From contig PGZJ01000008.1 in NCBI GenBank assembly GCA_002840055.1, forward strand, positions 62,001 through 126,000: a DNA stretch of 64,000 nucleotides, in the 5' to 3' direction. The position numbers were made by a program, and so were the translations under genes. How positions within the stretch are numbered: the first letter of the stretch is position 1; every line of letters begins with the position of its first letter. Positions 1 through 8,642 of the stretch are shown piece after piece. The notes beneath the pieces were generated by a model. It did not search any database, had not been told where the DNA came from, and was given only the letters and a program-made list of their open reading frames with translations. Source of the stretch: Gammaproteobacteria bacterium HGW-Gammaproteobacteria-11 (GTDB lineage: Bacteria > Pseudomonadota > Gammaproteobacteria > Pseudomonadales > Pseudomonadaceae).

Positions 1-1095
1 GGTGAAGGGTTCTTCATCAAACCCATGTGATTCAAGGTGCAGCCATTTAATCTCCAGATGGCGTGTCTTTCGATGGGCTTTGCAGTCCATCCGGCCGACA
101 AAGGCATCGCGGTACAGCAGCGGTAAGCAAAAATAGCCGTGCTGGCGCCTGGCTTCCGGTACGTAGCATTCCAACTGATAGTCGTATTGAAACAAGGCCT
201 GAAGCCGGTCGCGTTGAATGACGCTGTTGTCGAATGGCGAGAGTATCTGCATGCGGTTGCTGACTCGCGGAAGAGGGCGGTCGAGTGCGCCGCTTTCCAA
301 CATGTATATCTCGCCACCTGGCAGCGCTACCTGCTCCAGTTCGCCCTGCGCCAACCTTGCGTTTACCAGATCCTTTACTGCCTTGCGCAGCGCCGGATTG
401 CGGCGCAGATAGGTCAGCCCCTTGAGTGAAACAAGGCCATGGCAACGCAACTGCTGATCCAGCGTGTGAGAAGCAACCTCTTCGACGCTAGGCAGACGTG
501 TATCGATATGACAGGGCAATACCCGCTCGGTCAGATCATAGGTCTTCTGAAAGCCTTCGCGGTCGCTGACCATCAGGTCGCCCTGCATATACAACTGCTC
601 GAGTGCTTTCTTGGCTGGCTTCCAGTCCCACCAGCCTGCCCGTTTGGAGTCGGTGGTTTCCAGGTCTCGGGATCGCAGCGGTCCGTCTGAACGGATGCGC
701 GCCAGAAGCTCGCCCATCAGCTTCCGGTCAGGGTGTCTGAACCAGTGGGTCTGGCCGCCTTTGATAGCGTATTTGTAGGGCAGGGAAAAGCGAAAGTCTG
801 CCATCGGCAGGAACGCTGCAGCGTGGGCCCAGTACTCGAAAATGTCGCCGTTGCGCAGCATCTGATTGGTCATGCTGGGCTGGAAGCCCGGCACCCTTGC
901 GTGCAGAACATGGTGGTGCGCACGCTGGACCACCGAGATGCTATCAATCTGTACGTAGCCCAGGTGATTGATGGCGTCGCGCGCCCCAGGCAAACCCCGG
1001 CCAAAGGACTGAGTGTGCAACAGACCCTGTGCAGCCAGGGCAAGGCGCCGCAAGCGCAGCAGCTCCTGTGGGCGTTTAATCTCGATCATGGCCAT
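1..1095 (-). CDS. Winged-helix DNA-binding protein, YcaQ-like (3' truncated by window edge)
   Basis: The minus strand is open from an ATG at 1095 to the left edge of the window (365 codons, no stop), so the C-terminus is missing. The translation starts MAMIEIKRPQELLRLR and contains LGYVQIDSISVVQRAHHHVL, WAHAAAFLPM, GPLRSRDLE and WWDWKPAKKALEQLY. These are hallmarks of the COG3214 winged-helix family, whose best known member, E. coli YcaQ, is a DNA glycosylase that unhooks interstrand crosslinks. The family normally has about 400 residues, so some tens are lost. Family assignment is good; crosslink-repair activity is inferred, because many members are uncharacterised. The start has only a weak Shine-Dalgarno (ACAGAG). 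A second in-frame ATG lies two codons downstream. It appears to be a single gene diverging from the exported hydrolase at 1427. Confidence 0.85.
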   Translation of the reverse strand, partial: MAMIEIKRPQELLRLRRLALAAQGLLHTQSFGRGLPGARDAINHLGYVQIDSISVVQRAHHHVLHARVPGFQPSMTNQMLRNGDIFEYWAHAAAFLPMADFRFSLPYKYAIKGGQTHWFRHPDRKLMGELLARIRSDGPLRSRDLETTDSKRAGWWDWKPAKKALEQLYMQGDLMVSDREGFQKTYDLTERVLPCHIDTRLPSVEEVASHTLDQQLRCHGLVSLKGLTYLRRNPALRKAVKDLVNARLAQGELEQVALPGGEIYMLESGALDRPLPRVSNRMQILSPFDNSVIQRDRLQALFQYDYQLECYVPEARRQHGYFCLPLLYRDAFVGRMDCKAHRKTRHLEIKWLHLESHGFDEEPFT

Positions 1096-1426
1096 CTCTG
1101 TCTACTGTTGCAGGCGGTTGTATGCACCTGGCTGCGTTGCCAATTGCCGTAAGCAGCTTAACAGACCGTCATCGCTCAGAGGCCAGCATGCCACTCATCC
1201 CGCCATAAAGAGGATGAATAGGCGACCATCAAATACCTGATAAAGCGTTGCAGCCACCGGAACAGAAAGCTCCCGCCACCACCTGCGGTCTTTCAGCTTC
1301 AGGCGTTCCCGCACCCCTCAACCTCAGCCCGACCAACTGCCTTGACGCTGTCCATAAGCCAAACTAGTCCTTTATGCGCACGTATTGTCTTTCTGTCTCA
1401 TAAAAACAACTTATTGGAGATTGATC
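1096..1426. other. Divergent intergenic region
   Basis: This is 331 bp between two divergent genes. It must hold the promoters of both, but I could not identify a convincing -35/-10 pair, operator or conserved small ORF. The only clear element is the GGAG ribosome site in front of the ATG at 1427. Confidence 0.4.
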
Positions 1427-2821
1427 ATGACGTCCTACCCAAGCGGTTTGCCTCTGACATCAACCCCACCCGGCCGCAGCCAAAGCCAGCTCTGGGCCCG
1501 ACTTGCCTGCGGTCTGGCGCTGAGCTGGTCGGCTGCCAGTCTGGCGGCGCCCGGGCTCGAAGGCCCGATCCCGGGTAGTCCGCCGGGGGACCGTAACGCG
1601 GCTGCCGTGGAAGAGACCTATCCCTTCTTCAGTGCGCTGGGTCTGCATCGGTCGGGTTATATGGAAGAGGAGTACTACCTGTCCGGTGAGGCCGATGCCT
1701 ATGCCACAGATGGCAGCCTGCTGGCTGAAGACGTGCCTTACCGCACCCGGATCATCATTCGGCGGCCGGTGTCGCAGTCAAAGTTCAACGGCTCGGTATT
1801 GCTGGAATGGCAGAATGTGACGGCCGGCTATGATCTGGATGCGTTATGGACACCCAATCAGTTGATGCGTGAAGGCTATGTCTGGGTCGGGGTGTCGGCG
1901 CAGCGTGTCGGTGTGGATCATTTGAAAGGCTGGAGTCCGGCACGTTACGGCAGCCTTGATGTCACCGCCGAGGGGGCTTATATCACCGACCAGCTGTCGT
2001 ATGACATCTATGCCCAGGCCGCCGAAGCCCTGCGCAATGCCGGCAACACCGGCCCGCTGGCAGGACTTGACCCGGAGAAGTGGCTGGCCATCGGTGCATC
2101 GCAGTCGGCCGGCCGCATGACCACCTACTATGACAACATCCTGCCGCAGGTCAGCAACCCGGTATTTGATGCTTATGCCTTTATTGTCGGCACCGCCCCG
2201 AGCCGGGTAGGCAGCGAGCCGGTGTTCCAGGTTCTGTCTGAAACCGACGTCAGAACCCCGCTTGGCCGCCGCGCTGATAGCGAGGTCTTTAGACGCTGGG
2301 AGGTTGCCGGTGCAGCCCATTCCGGCTACGAGGGTCAGGTTTATCGCCGTCCGCTCTCGGAGCGCGATCTGCCCGGTGGACAACCGCAGTACAACTGCAC
2401 CCTCGAGCCCTTCAGTCGGGTACCCCAGCATTACGTGATTGCGGCCGCCTATGGCCATCTGTCCGCCTGGCTTGATGGCATCCAGCCGCCCACTGCGCCC
2501 TACCTGGAGTTTGATGGTTTGACCAAGGTACGGAATGAACTGGGGCTTGCCCAGGGCGGTATTCAGCTGTCACAGGTTCAGGTGCCAACGGCCATCAATA
2601 CCGGCTCGAATACCGGTGAAACGTTCTGCTTCCTGTTCGGTAGCTACGCCCCCATGGATAGCGCCACACTGGCCAGCTTGTATCGCAATCACGGCCAGTA
2701 TGTGTCACGCGTATCCCAGGTGACCTCAGCCAATGTGGCGGCGGGATACCTGTTGCGCGGCGACGCGCAGAACGATATCCGCACCGCAGCACAATCGGAT
2801 ATTGGCAAGAAACGCCGGTAA
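1427..2821 (+). CDS. Exported alpha/beta-hydrolase domain protein
   Basis: This 464-residue protein has an N-terminal export signal: a short polar lead followed by a hydrophobic run ending near SLAAPG around residue 40. The body contains the nucleophile elbow GASQSAG (about residue 227), an acidic VLSETDV segment and AGAAHSG. Together they supply a plausible Ser-Asp-His triad. It resembles the Abhydrolase_10 type 'alpha/beta hydrolase domain' proteins of about 450-500 residues found in proteobacteria. Substrates are mostly unknown, but an ester or lactone is likely. The start at 1427 is preferred to an in-frame ATG at 1385, because TTGGAGA lies just upstream and the signal peptide then begins normally. 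It is probably monocistronic, since a terminator-like hairpin follows. Confidence 0.82.
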   Translation: MTSYPSGLPLTSTPPGRSQSQLWARLACGLALSWSAASLAAPGLEGPIPGSPPGDRNAAAVEETYPFFSALGLHRSGYMEEEYYLSGEADAYATDGSLLAEDVPYRTRIIIRRPVSQSKFNGSVLLEWQNVTAGYDLDALWTPNQLMREGYVWVGVSAQRVGVDHLKGWSPARYGSLDVTAEGAYITDQLSYDIYAQAAEALRNAGNTGPLAGLDPEKWLAIGASQSAGRMTTYYDNILPQVSNPVFDAYAFIVGTAPSRVGSEPVFQVLSETDVRTPLGRRADSEVFRRWEVAGAAHSGYEGQVYRRPLSERDLPGGQPQYNCTLEPFSRVPQHYVIAAAYGHLSAWLDGIQPPTAPYLEFDGLTKVRNELGLAQGGIQLSQVQVPTAINTGSNTGETFCFLFGSYAPMDSATLASLYRNHGQYVSRVSQVTSANVAAGYLLRGDAQNDIRTAAQSDIGKKRR

Positions 2822-2832
2822 ACACACCGACG

Positions 2833-2871
2833 CCCGGCTCGTCAGGTTGGCTGGCGGAGCCGGGTTTGTTT
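2833..2871 (+). terminator. Intrinsic terminator after the alpha/beta hydrolase
   Basis: An 8-bp perfect stem, CCCGGCTC (2833-2840) with GAGCCGGG (2857-2864), is followed by TTTGTTT. It lies 11 bp after the hydrolase stop. Confidence 0.7.
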
Positions 2872-3014
2872 GAGCGTGTTGGGGTGCTGCGCTGGCTGGG
2901 CTGGGTGTGTAGAAAAGGATTAATACTTAATAAGTAAATCTGAACTGAACCCGTTTGCCTCGAAACTTTTATCTGACCCGGATTTTGTCGCTGATTATCC
3001 CGATTTTTTACTTG

Positions 3015-3037
3015 CCCATAACGATATGTTTTATGGG
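3015..3037. terminator. Hairpin downstream of the colicin immunity gene
   Basis: CCCATAA (3015-3021) pairs with TTATGGG (3031-3037) about 30 bp past the immunity gene stop. A clear T-run is absent on the minus strand, so its role as terminator of the bacteriocin operon is tentative. Confidence 0.35.
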
Positions 3038-3065
3038 TAACTGAACCCCATAGGATTTTACGCAA

Positions 3066-3320
3066 TCACCACGTATCACGGTAATCGAATGCAACCTGAT
3101 ACTCGTACTCTGCCAAATTTATTCGCTGTTTGAAATACGGCTGCAAGATGGGAATCCACTCCTCGAGAGTATCGAATTCACCATTATTAACTGTTCCGTC
3201 AATAGGTAGGCCTAACAGCTCAATAACAGCAGCGTCATCTCCCAAATCATCAGAGTGTTCACGACCAACGCCAAGATCGTTACTTTTGTCATACCAATTC
3301 AACCGAATTCTGAGTCCCAT
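3066..3320 (-). CDS. Colicin E3-type immunity protein
   Basis: This 84-residue acidic protein begins MGLRIRLNWYDKS and ends VAFDYRDTW. It aligns almost end to end with the 84-85 residue colicin E3 immunity protein (ImmE3, MGLKLDLTWFDKS...FDYRDGDW), including VNNGEFD, EWIPILQPYF and the aspartate-rich GDDAAV strand. ImmE3 binds the cytotoxic domain as an exosite inhibitor and is released on import, so this gene should protect the producer. A longer in-frame ATG at 3380 exists, but it would overlap the toxin and add 20 residues absent from the family. The ATG at 3320 sits 7 bp after the toxin stop, with a GAGG ribosome site overlapping that stop, which indicates translational coupling. Confidence 0.93.
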   Translation of the reverse strand: MGLRIRLNWYDKSNDLGVGREHSDDLGDDAAVIELLGLPIDGTVNNGEFDTLEEWIPILQPYFKQRINLAEYEYQVAFDYRDTW

Positions 3321-3327
3321 TCTTGCC

Positions 3328-4563
3328 TCACAAATATCGTCTAATATTTCGGTTCTTAACTGGCGGCTTGATTTGCTCACCAGTTACATGATTGAAGGAG
3401 CCAAGATGACTGCCATCACTCGCTCGATATCCTTCCAACTCTCCGTGCTGGGAGTCCCATTCGTAAACAGTTCGACCCTTGCCGTCAATCCAGCGCTTCC
3501 GTGTTCCCGCATTGCCTTGTTTTGGGGTCTTGCCCCTAGATTCTTGCAAGTCTGAAATCCCAGTAATTTCTTCCGTCAAGGGTGCTGGATGATAGCCATG
3601 CCCCAACTGTGGCAAACCGTCTCGAGGAGTACTCATTACCACATGCAACGGCTGTATTCCCGAGTCTGCCGGAAAGACCAAGATGAAGTCCTTGTATTCC
3701 GGCGGGAAAACTGGATTGCCGATGGTTTGTGCTGCTACATCAGTTGCCGGAAAAATCCAAATAGGAGGGATGTTCGGCGCAGCGGTCAAAGGGGGGATCC
3801 CTTGATCGTCTGTGGGGTCAACTGCTGGCGTCCAGACCAAAGTGATGCCATCGCCAAAGTCGGCTACTTGCTCATTGCCATGCGTTTCAAACTGAACTAC
3901 GTCAATCATTTCCCAACTGGTATTAGCACCGGCGTGAAAACCATAAGCTCGAATTGTGCCGTCGGCTGCTTGCTCTATATGAAAACGTAACCTTGTCCTT
4001 GCGCTAGGCATGTCACGTAGCTGGTCCGCGGAGTAAATATCCGATTTACCCATGGTGCTGGGCCAGAAAAGCGCCACAATTCCTACAAGCGCTCCCGCGA
4101 CAACGCCACCCGTTACAATTGACCCTCCGCCAACCGCGCTAGTGCTGCTGACGGCACCACCAGTACTACCTGCAGCGACTATGCCACGAAGCGATAATGC
4201 CGAGACTCCAGCAACAGATTCACCAGATAATTGACTTAGGGGGAAATCACCCGCTGCATTAGGATGGCGTGCTCCTAATACTGCCGTACTGCCGTAAGAG
4301 CTGATAAGTTCAGCAGGCACAGCATGCGGATAATCTATTTGACCATCAGGCAGCGTACAAGGCTTTGCGAATACACGACCTTTGACCATCAATGGGCTTT
4401 CGGGCAGGCCGAGTGCTTTACTGTTTTGCACAAGTGATCGAGGCGGCTGACTTTCGAAGTCACGGATATAGGGCCGTATAACCGAAATGGGTTCCGATTG
4501 AAAATTCGGTACCGCCCGCCTACAAGGCTGAGGCATTGGTCCCGGTCCCTGGCTTTCTGCCAT
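3328..4563 (-). CDS. Colicin E3-like bacteriocin, 16S rRNA ribonuclease (S-type pyocin architecture)
   Basis: This is a 411-residue toxin with three visible parts: an unrecognised N-terminus (about 1-110), a Gly/Ala/Ser-rich hydrophobic stretch (about 115-168), and a pyocin-S-type translocation-like domain (about 170-320). The C-terminal cytotoxic domain starts near GYHPAP (324) and matches colicin E3 (KTPKQG, RKRW, YEWDSQHGELEGYRASDG, NIRRYL). The E3 active-site residues Asp510, His513, Glu517 and Arg545 correspond to Asp370, His373, Glu377 and Arg405, all present. E3 cleaves 16S rRNA at the decoding site, so that activity is expected here. The start has an excellent AAGGAGGA site. The receptor-binding N-terminus is much shorter than in colicin E3 (551 residues) or classical S pyocins. 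No lysis gene was seen. The gene lies in AT-richer DNA, consistent with acquisition. Confidence 0.92.
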   Translation of the reverse strand: MAESQGPGPMPQPCRRAVPNFQSEPISVIRPYIRDFESQPPRSLVQNSKALGLPESPLMVKGRVFAKPCTLPDGQIDYPHAVPAELISSYGSTAVLGARHPNAAGDFPLSQLSGESVAGVSALSLRGIVAAGSTGGAVSSTSAVGGGSIVTGGVVAGALVGIVALFWPSTMGKSDIYSADQLRDMPSARTRLRFHIEQAADGTIRAYGFHAGANTSWEMIDVVQFETHGNEQVADFGDGITLVWTPAVDPTDDQGIPPLTAAPNIPPIWIFPATDVAAQTIGNPVFPPEYKDFILVFPADSGIQPLHVVMSTPRDGLPQLGHGYHPAPLTEEITGISDLQESRGKTPKQGNAGTRKRWIDGKGRTVYEWDSQHGELEGYRASDGSHLGSFNHVTGEQIKPPVKNRNIRRYL

Positions 4564-4896
4564 GTTTGAATCCTCCTTGAAAACTCAGATGCTATCTGCC
4601 GCGTGTGCCTCTCTCAATGGCCTATTCAGAAAGATGTTAACTGACGCAAAATTTATTTTTGAATCACCTCTCATTACAAACACCTTGTTTGGGGGAAACA
4701 ATATTGTTTAATTGAGGGTTAATTGAGGCCAGTTCAATCGGCCCCTATTTCTCCTGCGTTGCGAGGCAATTTTTGAAAGCCGCTTTGGGCCAAAGAGACT
4801 CATTTTTGATTTGTACAGGCGTGCGATGTGCAGTTATCTTGGAGCACTGATTTCATGAATATCTGTTTTACCGCAATTCGCGATGAAGGGAGCAAG
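4564..4896. promoter_or_regulatory. Divergent promoter region with tandem ATTGAGG repeats
   Basis: This 333-bp AT-rich region separates the bacteriocin operon (minus) from the unknown gene at 4897 (plus). At 4708-4728 the 10-mer TTAATTGAGG occurs twice in direct repeat with an 11-bp period, and a further ATTG lies at 4703. The spaced ATTG series is loosely like the P-box (ATTG plus GT motifs) recognised by PrtN in S-type pyocin promoters. The match is partial, so PrtN control is only a suggestion. No obvious LexA box was seen. Confidence 0.4.
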
Positions 4897-5580
4897 ATGC
4901 CATCCGATGAAAGAATGACCATCAATCTTCAAAGGGTCGAACCGCGCCAAACAGCAGGAACCATGCTGGATGGCGAAGCTTCTATGTACGCTGTCCGTCA
5001 CGAAAGCGCACAGCGCTGGGTAGACCTTAGCCTTCACCTTTCCGATCTCGAGGTCACTCTCCGTTGGCTTGAACTGCTCACTGACAAGCATACTCAGCCA
5101 ACACCAGAAGCAGATGCCTTGTGGACAGCAGCGCTCACAATGTTTTTCAAGTGCTTTAAACACAGCAGAAGTCGGAACAGGCTTGTTCCAGAAGAAGTCT
5201 TGGCGAACGAGCCAGAGGAAGGCCGTGCACAGTTTTCTGTTCTTGAGGCGTTAAGGGATAAGACCGTTGTGCATGATGAAAATGCGTACACGCAAGGGGC
5301 CGTGTTGGTGCCGATTGCAAACCCCGATGGGCCAGTGGCACAAATGGGTCCACCAGTTGTGACTCTCTTTATAGCATCAACGCTCGATGACGGGCACATC
5401 AATAATTTACGGCTACTTTCTTTAGCATCAATTGCTTACGTGAAAGCTGCAATTAAAGAAGCTTCAAAAGAAGTCGAGGCTCACATATGTTCGGCTTCCC
5501 GTGCCGATCTTGTGGCTGCAGGTCCGTATTTATACACATCACCTTCCGTTGAAACTGCAAGCCAACGCAGAAGCAATTGA
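4897..5580 (+). CDS. Hypothetical protein with R-x5-H (HEPN-like) motif
   Basis: I do not recognise this 227-residue protein. It is predicted soluble, mostly helical in the middle (RWVDLSLHLSDLEVTLRWLELL), and without a signal peptide or membrane segment. It carries LRDKTVVHDEN (Arg120, His126). The R-x4-6-H spacing with a polar residue after Arg is the catalytic signature of HEPN RNases, but the rest is too divergent to assign by eye. In-frame upstream starts exist at 4828 (GTG) and 4855 (ATG); 4897 is chosen for its AAGGGAG ribosome site. It diverges from the bacteriocin operon and precedes another unknown gene in the same orientation after 248 bp. The C-terminal tail is polar and probably disordered. 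Confidence 0.6.
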   Translation: MPSDERMTINLQRVEPRQTAGTMLDGEASMYAVRHESAQRWVDLSLHLSDLEVTLRWLELLTDKHTQPTPEADALWTAALTMFFKCFKHSRSRNRLVPEEVLANEPEEGRAQFSVLEALRDKTVVHDENAYTQGAVLVPIANPDGPVAQMGPPVVTLFIASTLDDGHINNLRLLSLASIAYVKAAIKEASKEVEAHICSASRADLVAAGPYLYTSPSVETASQRRSN

Positions 5581-5828
5581 TCAAGAGGCTCGCCAAAAAT
5601 AAATGGAAAGTAGTCAATAGCAGACGTTTAATTTTATCTTCGACAATGCAGCTCTTGGCCGGTAGCTGCAATAACCAACAACTCCATCCCCAATTGTTTG
5701 CGACATTTGGGGTGAATCGCCGCTGTTTTGTAGGCCCTCGGTGGAGGCTCTTGGGTTATGGCCGCTACGATTGTTTGTACCATAAAAGGAATTAATCAGA
5801 ATCTGTGCGTTAGTCCATTGGGTAATCC

Positions 5829-6764
5829 ATGAGTAAATCAACGCCTGAAGCTTCGAACGAACTCGAAGCAGACACCCGCACTGCAGTAGAGAATGTTACA
5901 GACAGCGATTGGGAGAGATGGCGATCGTTTACGGCAGAGGCATATGAGTGTTTTCACGAAAAGCTCTTGGCAAGTCGCCTACAGTTTCCCGGTCTATCGG
6001 ACTACTCCTCAGTGGAGCGTGCGAGGGAAACGGCAGGTACTTTTGCCTGGGCGTGGGGTGCAGCGGCAGAGATACAGGAAGCTATAAACTCAGCAAATGC
6101 ATGGGGCATGCGCCTGCATGAATGGGGGGCATGGAGGCAAGTCGTAGACTCATACGAGCTGGATGAAGACAAGTGGGAGTTGCTCTACCACTTTGTCGAA
6201 CCGATAGCGTTCTTCTGCATGTTCCAACCCAGTAGCCTTGCCGACCGACTTATGATCGCTTCAGAGGCGCTTTTACATCAGGCGAACTGCAAGGTCTTCT
6301 CTGGTGAGCCTGATCGGCTGGACCAAGATAGCTTAAGGCCGGGGAAAACACTTCGACGTTCAGACAGACGCAGACAGCTCAACCGACTCGGCAAGCGTTG
6401 GTCGAACTTCAATGCATTCCGTAATGCTCTGTGGGCAATGGACGGCGCGGATTATCAGAGAGTAACTGGAAACTTCCGTGACCTGAGTGCACACTCATTT
6501 GCTCCTCGACTTATGATGGGGCAAGTGAGTCGCGCCATCCGTTCGGTTGCTCCGCTACAAGAGGTTGTCGCTCAACCGGAGGGCGACTACTTGCTCGTGG
6601 ATCACCCTACTAAGAAGTGCGTGCGATATGAAATGGGGGTCTTGCAGCCATTGCCTCTCGATACGTCACATGCAGCTAATCTTGCTGAATATAAAAAAGC
6701 ACTGATCGCACTGAGTGCATTCGCGGCGCTCATCGACGAACTATGCGCTCGGATGGATGGATGA
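5829..6764 (+). CDS. Hypothetical protein with R-x4-H motif
   Basis: I do not recognise this 311-residue protein. It has no signal peptide or transmembrane segment. It begins with a polar, acidic stretch (1-27), followed by tryptophan-rich helical sequence (DWERWRSF, FAWAWGAAAEI, HEWGAWRQVV), a basic patch (LRRSDRRRQLNRLGKRW, about 175-191) and NFRDLSAHSF (Arg217, His222). The last has the R-x4-H spacing of HEPN-type RNases, as does the preceding gene (R-x5-H). Base composition is AT-richer than the flanking housekeeping DNA. The 248-bp gap upstream shows no believable gene. It ends 66 bp before the convergent methyltransferase. The ribosome site is weak. Function unknown; a defence or competition role is a guess from location beside a bacteriocin. 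Confidence 0.6.
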   Translation: MSKSTPEASNELEADTRTAVENVTDSDWERWRSFTAEAYECFHEKLLASRLQFPGLSDYSSVERARETAGTFAWAWGAAAEIQEAINSANAWGMRLHEWGAWRQVVDSYELDEDKWELLYHFVEPIAFFCMFQPSSLADRLMIASEALLHQANCKVFSGEPDRLDQDSLRPGKTLRRSDRRRQLNRLGKRWSNFNAFRNALWAMDGADYQRVTGNFRDLSAHSFAPRLMMGQVSRAIRSVAPLQEVVAQPEGDYLLVDHPTKKCVRYEMGVLQPLPLDTSHAANLAEYKKALIALSAFAALIDELCARMDG

Positions 6765-6830
6765 CGAAATGGTGACAGATTTATTTATCGGGCTGAGTGG
6801 CCGCTTTTGACCGAAAACGGACACTCCATC

Positions 6831-7541
6831 TCAACTACCCTCATCAATTTTCCGCCGACTAAACCACCCATGCATCAACCCGGCCTGAAAGAACTGCACC
6901 GGCGCTTCGAATCCGGCCTGTTCGATCAGCTCTGCCACCTGCTGTGCGGGCAGTATGGCCACATCCTTGGCGTAGGCGCTGCGTACCCGCTCTATCATCT
7001 CGGGCTGTACCTCGGCGGAGGACATGAGCTTTAGCCAGTTGCGTAACAGAGCCTGATAAGCCGGGGAATGGGTATCGGAGGCAAGGTCGGCGTTTGCCAA
7101 TAGGCCGCCGGGCTTGAGTCGGCGGGCTATGTCATGGAAAAAGACGGTGCGTTCGAGCGGGTCGACCAGAAACTGGGAGACCAGAAAACAGGTGGCGCCA
7201 TCGTAACTTGGCTCAGCGGGCAGGCTGTCGAGATAACCCTGATGGAACTGACAGCGCGAGAGAAAGCCTTCCTGCGTGGCGCGCTGGCGGCAGACTTCAA
7301 GCATGGCCCCGGATGGGTCCAGGGCAGTGAATTGCCAGCTGGGAAAGCGGTTCGCAAGGTAGGCCATTTCCACGCCGGTTCCGGCGCCCACGCAGAGTAT
7401 CCGGGCATTGTCCGGCAAGTCGGAGAAGAGGGGGTCAAGCTGAAAGTAAAGGCCGTCGCGAATTGGCGCCATACCCGCCCACTGTTCGTCATAGCCGGCG
7501 GCCTGTTGGTCAAACAAGGCCTTGAGTTCGTCGTTGCGCAT
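6831..7541 (-). CDS. Class I SAM-dependent methyltransferase
   Basis: This 236-residue protein has motif I ILCVGAGTGVEMAYLA (about 48-63), the acidic end of strand 2 FTALDPSGAMLEVCR and the post-motif LLANADL. These are typical of the class I Rossmann methyltransferase fold. The substrate cannot be told; the N-terminus (LKALFDQQAAGYDEQW) resembles small-molecule methyltransferases of the UbiE/Tam type. It is convergent with the unknown gene at 5829. The first codons and upstream leader of this gene recur in decayed form at about 15437-15510 (see that entry), indicating a past duplication or recombination. Confidence 0.85.
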   Translation of the reverse strand: MRNDELKALFDQQAAGYDEQWAGMAPIRDGLYFQLDPLFSDLPDNARILCVGAGTGVEMAYLANRFPSWQFTALDPSGAMLEVCRQRATQEGFLSRCQFHQGYLDSLPAEPSYDGATCFLVSQFLVDPLERTVFFHDIARRLKPGGLLANADLASDTHSPAYQALLRNWLKLMSSAEVQPEMIERVRSAYAKDVAILPAQQVAELIEQAGFEAPVQFFQAGLMHGWFSRRKIDEGS

Positions 7542-7711
7542 GGGGCACCTGTGCTTGGTTAGTGAGGCGCACTGCGCTGGTGGCAGTACGCTTTTAGTAT
7601 CCCACTGCTGTCAAGACCTGTTCGGTACTCTCATGGCCCCTGGATACTCTTGGAAACGGTGACGAATTTATCTCCAACCCCATACTAAGTTGCTCTGACG
7701 TTACCAAGCAG

Positions 7712-8620
7712 CTATCGATTTTCGCCCTCAATCCCTGGCACCAACTCCTGCAATCTGGGCACGGCCCACTCGACGAACGCTGCAACCCGCGGTGACAGCT
7801 GCAAGGCGTGCGGGTAAATAAGGTGAATGGGTAAGGTCTTTGGCTCAAAGTGCTTTAGCACTCTGACCAGTCGACCGTCGGCCAGCTCATCCGCTATCTG
7901 ATAATGCATCAACCGGGTAACGCCCAGGCCTTGCACGCAAGCCAGGCTGGCGGCGCGTATCTGATTGCATATCAGCCGCGGCGCAACTTCCTGCACCAGC
8001 TCCTTGCCGTTCTGCTGGTAATACCAGTGACGTCCCTGTGCGGCCAGGGTGATGCAGGGGTGGGTGCTCAGCGCTGCGGGCGTGTCTATAGGTGGGGCAG
8101 TCTGGAGATACGCAGGGCTCGCGCAGGTCAGCAGCCGGGTTGCGCCGACGTGCCTGGCGACCATGCTTGAGTCAGGCAGGTGGCCGATGCGCAGCGCCAG
8201 ATCCAGGCGCTGATCGATCAGGGGCATCAACTGGTCACTCAGTGTCAGTTCTACCCTGAGTTCGGCGTGCTGTTTCATAAATTCGTATACCAGCGGTGCG
8301 AAGTAACGCTGGCCGAACTCGACCGGTGCGGTAAGGCGCAGCAGGCCGCGAATGTTGCCGTCCCGCGCTTGCAGCTGCTGCTCCATATCGTCGACGTCGG
8401 CGAGCATGCGTCGGCTCCAGGCCAGATAGGCTTCGCCTTCATCCGTCAGGGCCATGCGTCGTGTGGTGCGGTTGAGCAGCCGCACGCCCAGGTGGCGTTC
8501 CAGCGCGGCGAGCGAGCGCACCAGTGAGGCGGTTGATTGACCTGTGGATTCGGCTGCCGAACTCAGGCTGCCGCTGTCGACTATGCGAACAAAATTGGCC
8601 ATGGCCTTGAGCCTGTCCAT
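7712..8620 (-). CDS. LysR-family transcriptional regulator
   Basis: This 302-residue protein has an N-terminal winged helix-turn-helix (MDRLKAMANFVRIVDSGSL ... LERHLGVRLLNRTTRRMALTDEG, residues 1-66). The remainder is a LysR substrate-binding domain of usual length. It has a strong ribosome site (GGAAGG). It is transcribed divergently from the VOC and GST genes at 8733-9745, the classic LysR arrangement, so it probably controls them in response to an electrophile or aromatic effector. The inverted repeat TGAC-N12-GTCA at 8643-8662 in the shared 112-bp promoter region is a candidate operator. The effector is unknown. Confidence 0.92.
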   Translation of the reverse strand: MDRLKAMANFVRIVDSGSLSSAAESTGQSTASLVRSLAALERHLGVRLLNRTTRRMALTDEGEAYLAWSRRMLADVDDMEQQLQARDGNIRGLLRLTAPVEFGQRYFAPLVYEFMKQHAELRVELTLSDQLMPLIDQRLDLALRIGHLPDSSMVARHVGATRLLTCASPAYLQTAPPIDTPAALSTHPCITLAAQGRHWYYQQNGKELVQEVAPRLICNQIRAASLACVQGLGVTRLMHYQIADELADGRLVRVLKHFEPKTLPIHLIYPHALQLSPRVAAFVEWAVPRLQELVPGIEGENR

Positions 8621-8642
8621 TGCTACCTTCCGATTTGTGCAG

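Noticed and set aside
47..445. 132-codon minus-strand ORF at the left edge
   Set aside because: It is in the wrong frame; the real minus-strand gene here is the YcaQ-like gene, open from 1095 to the edge.
5577..5795. 72-codon ORF between the two unknown genes
   Set aside because: No ribosome site, no family resemblance and no continuity with either neighbour.
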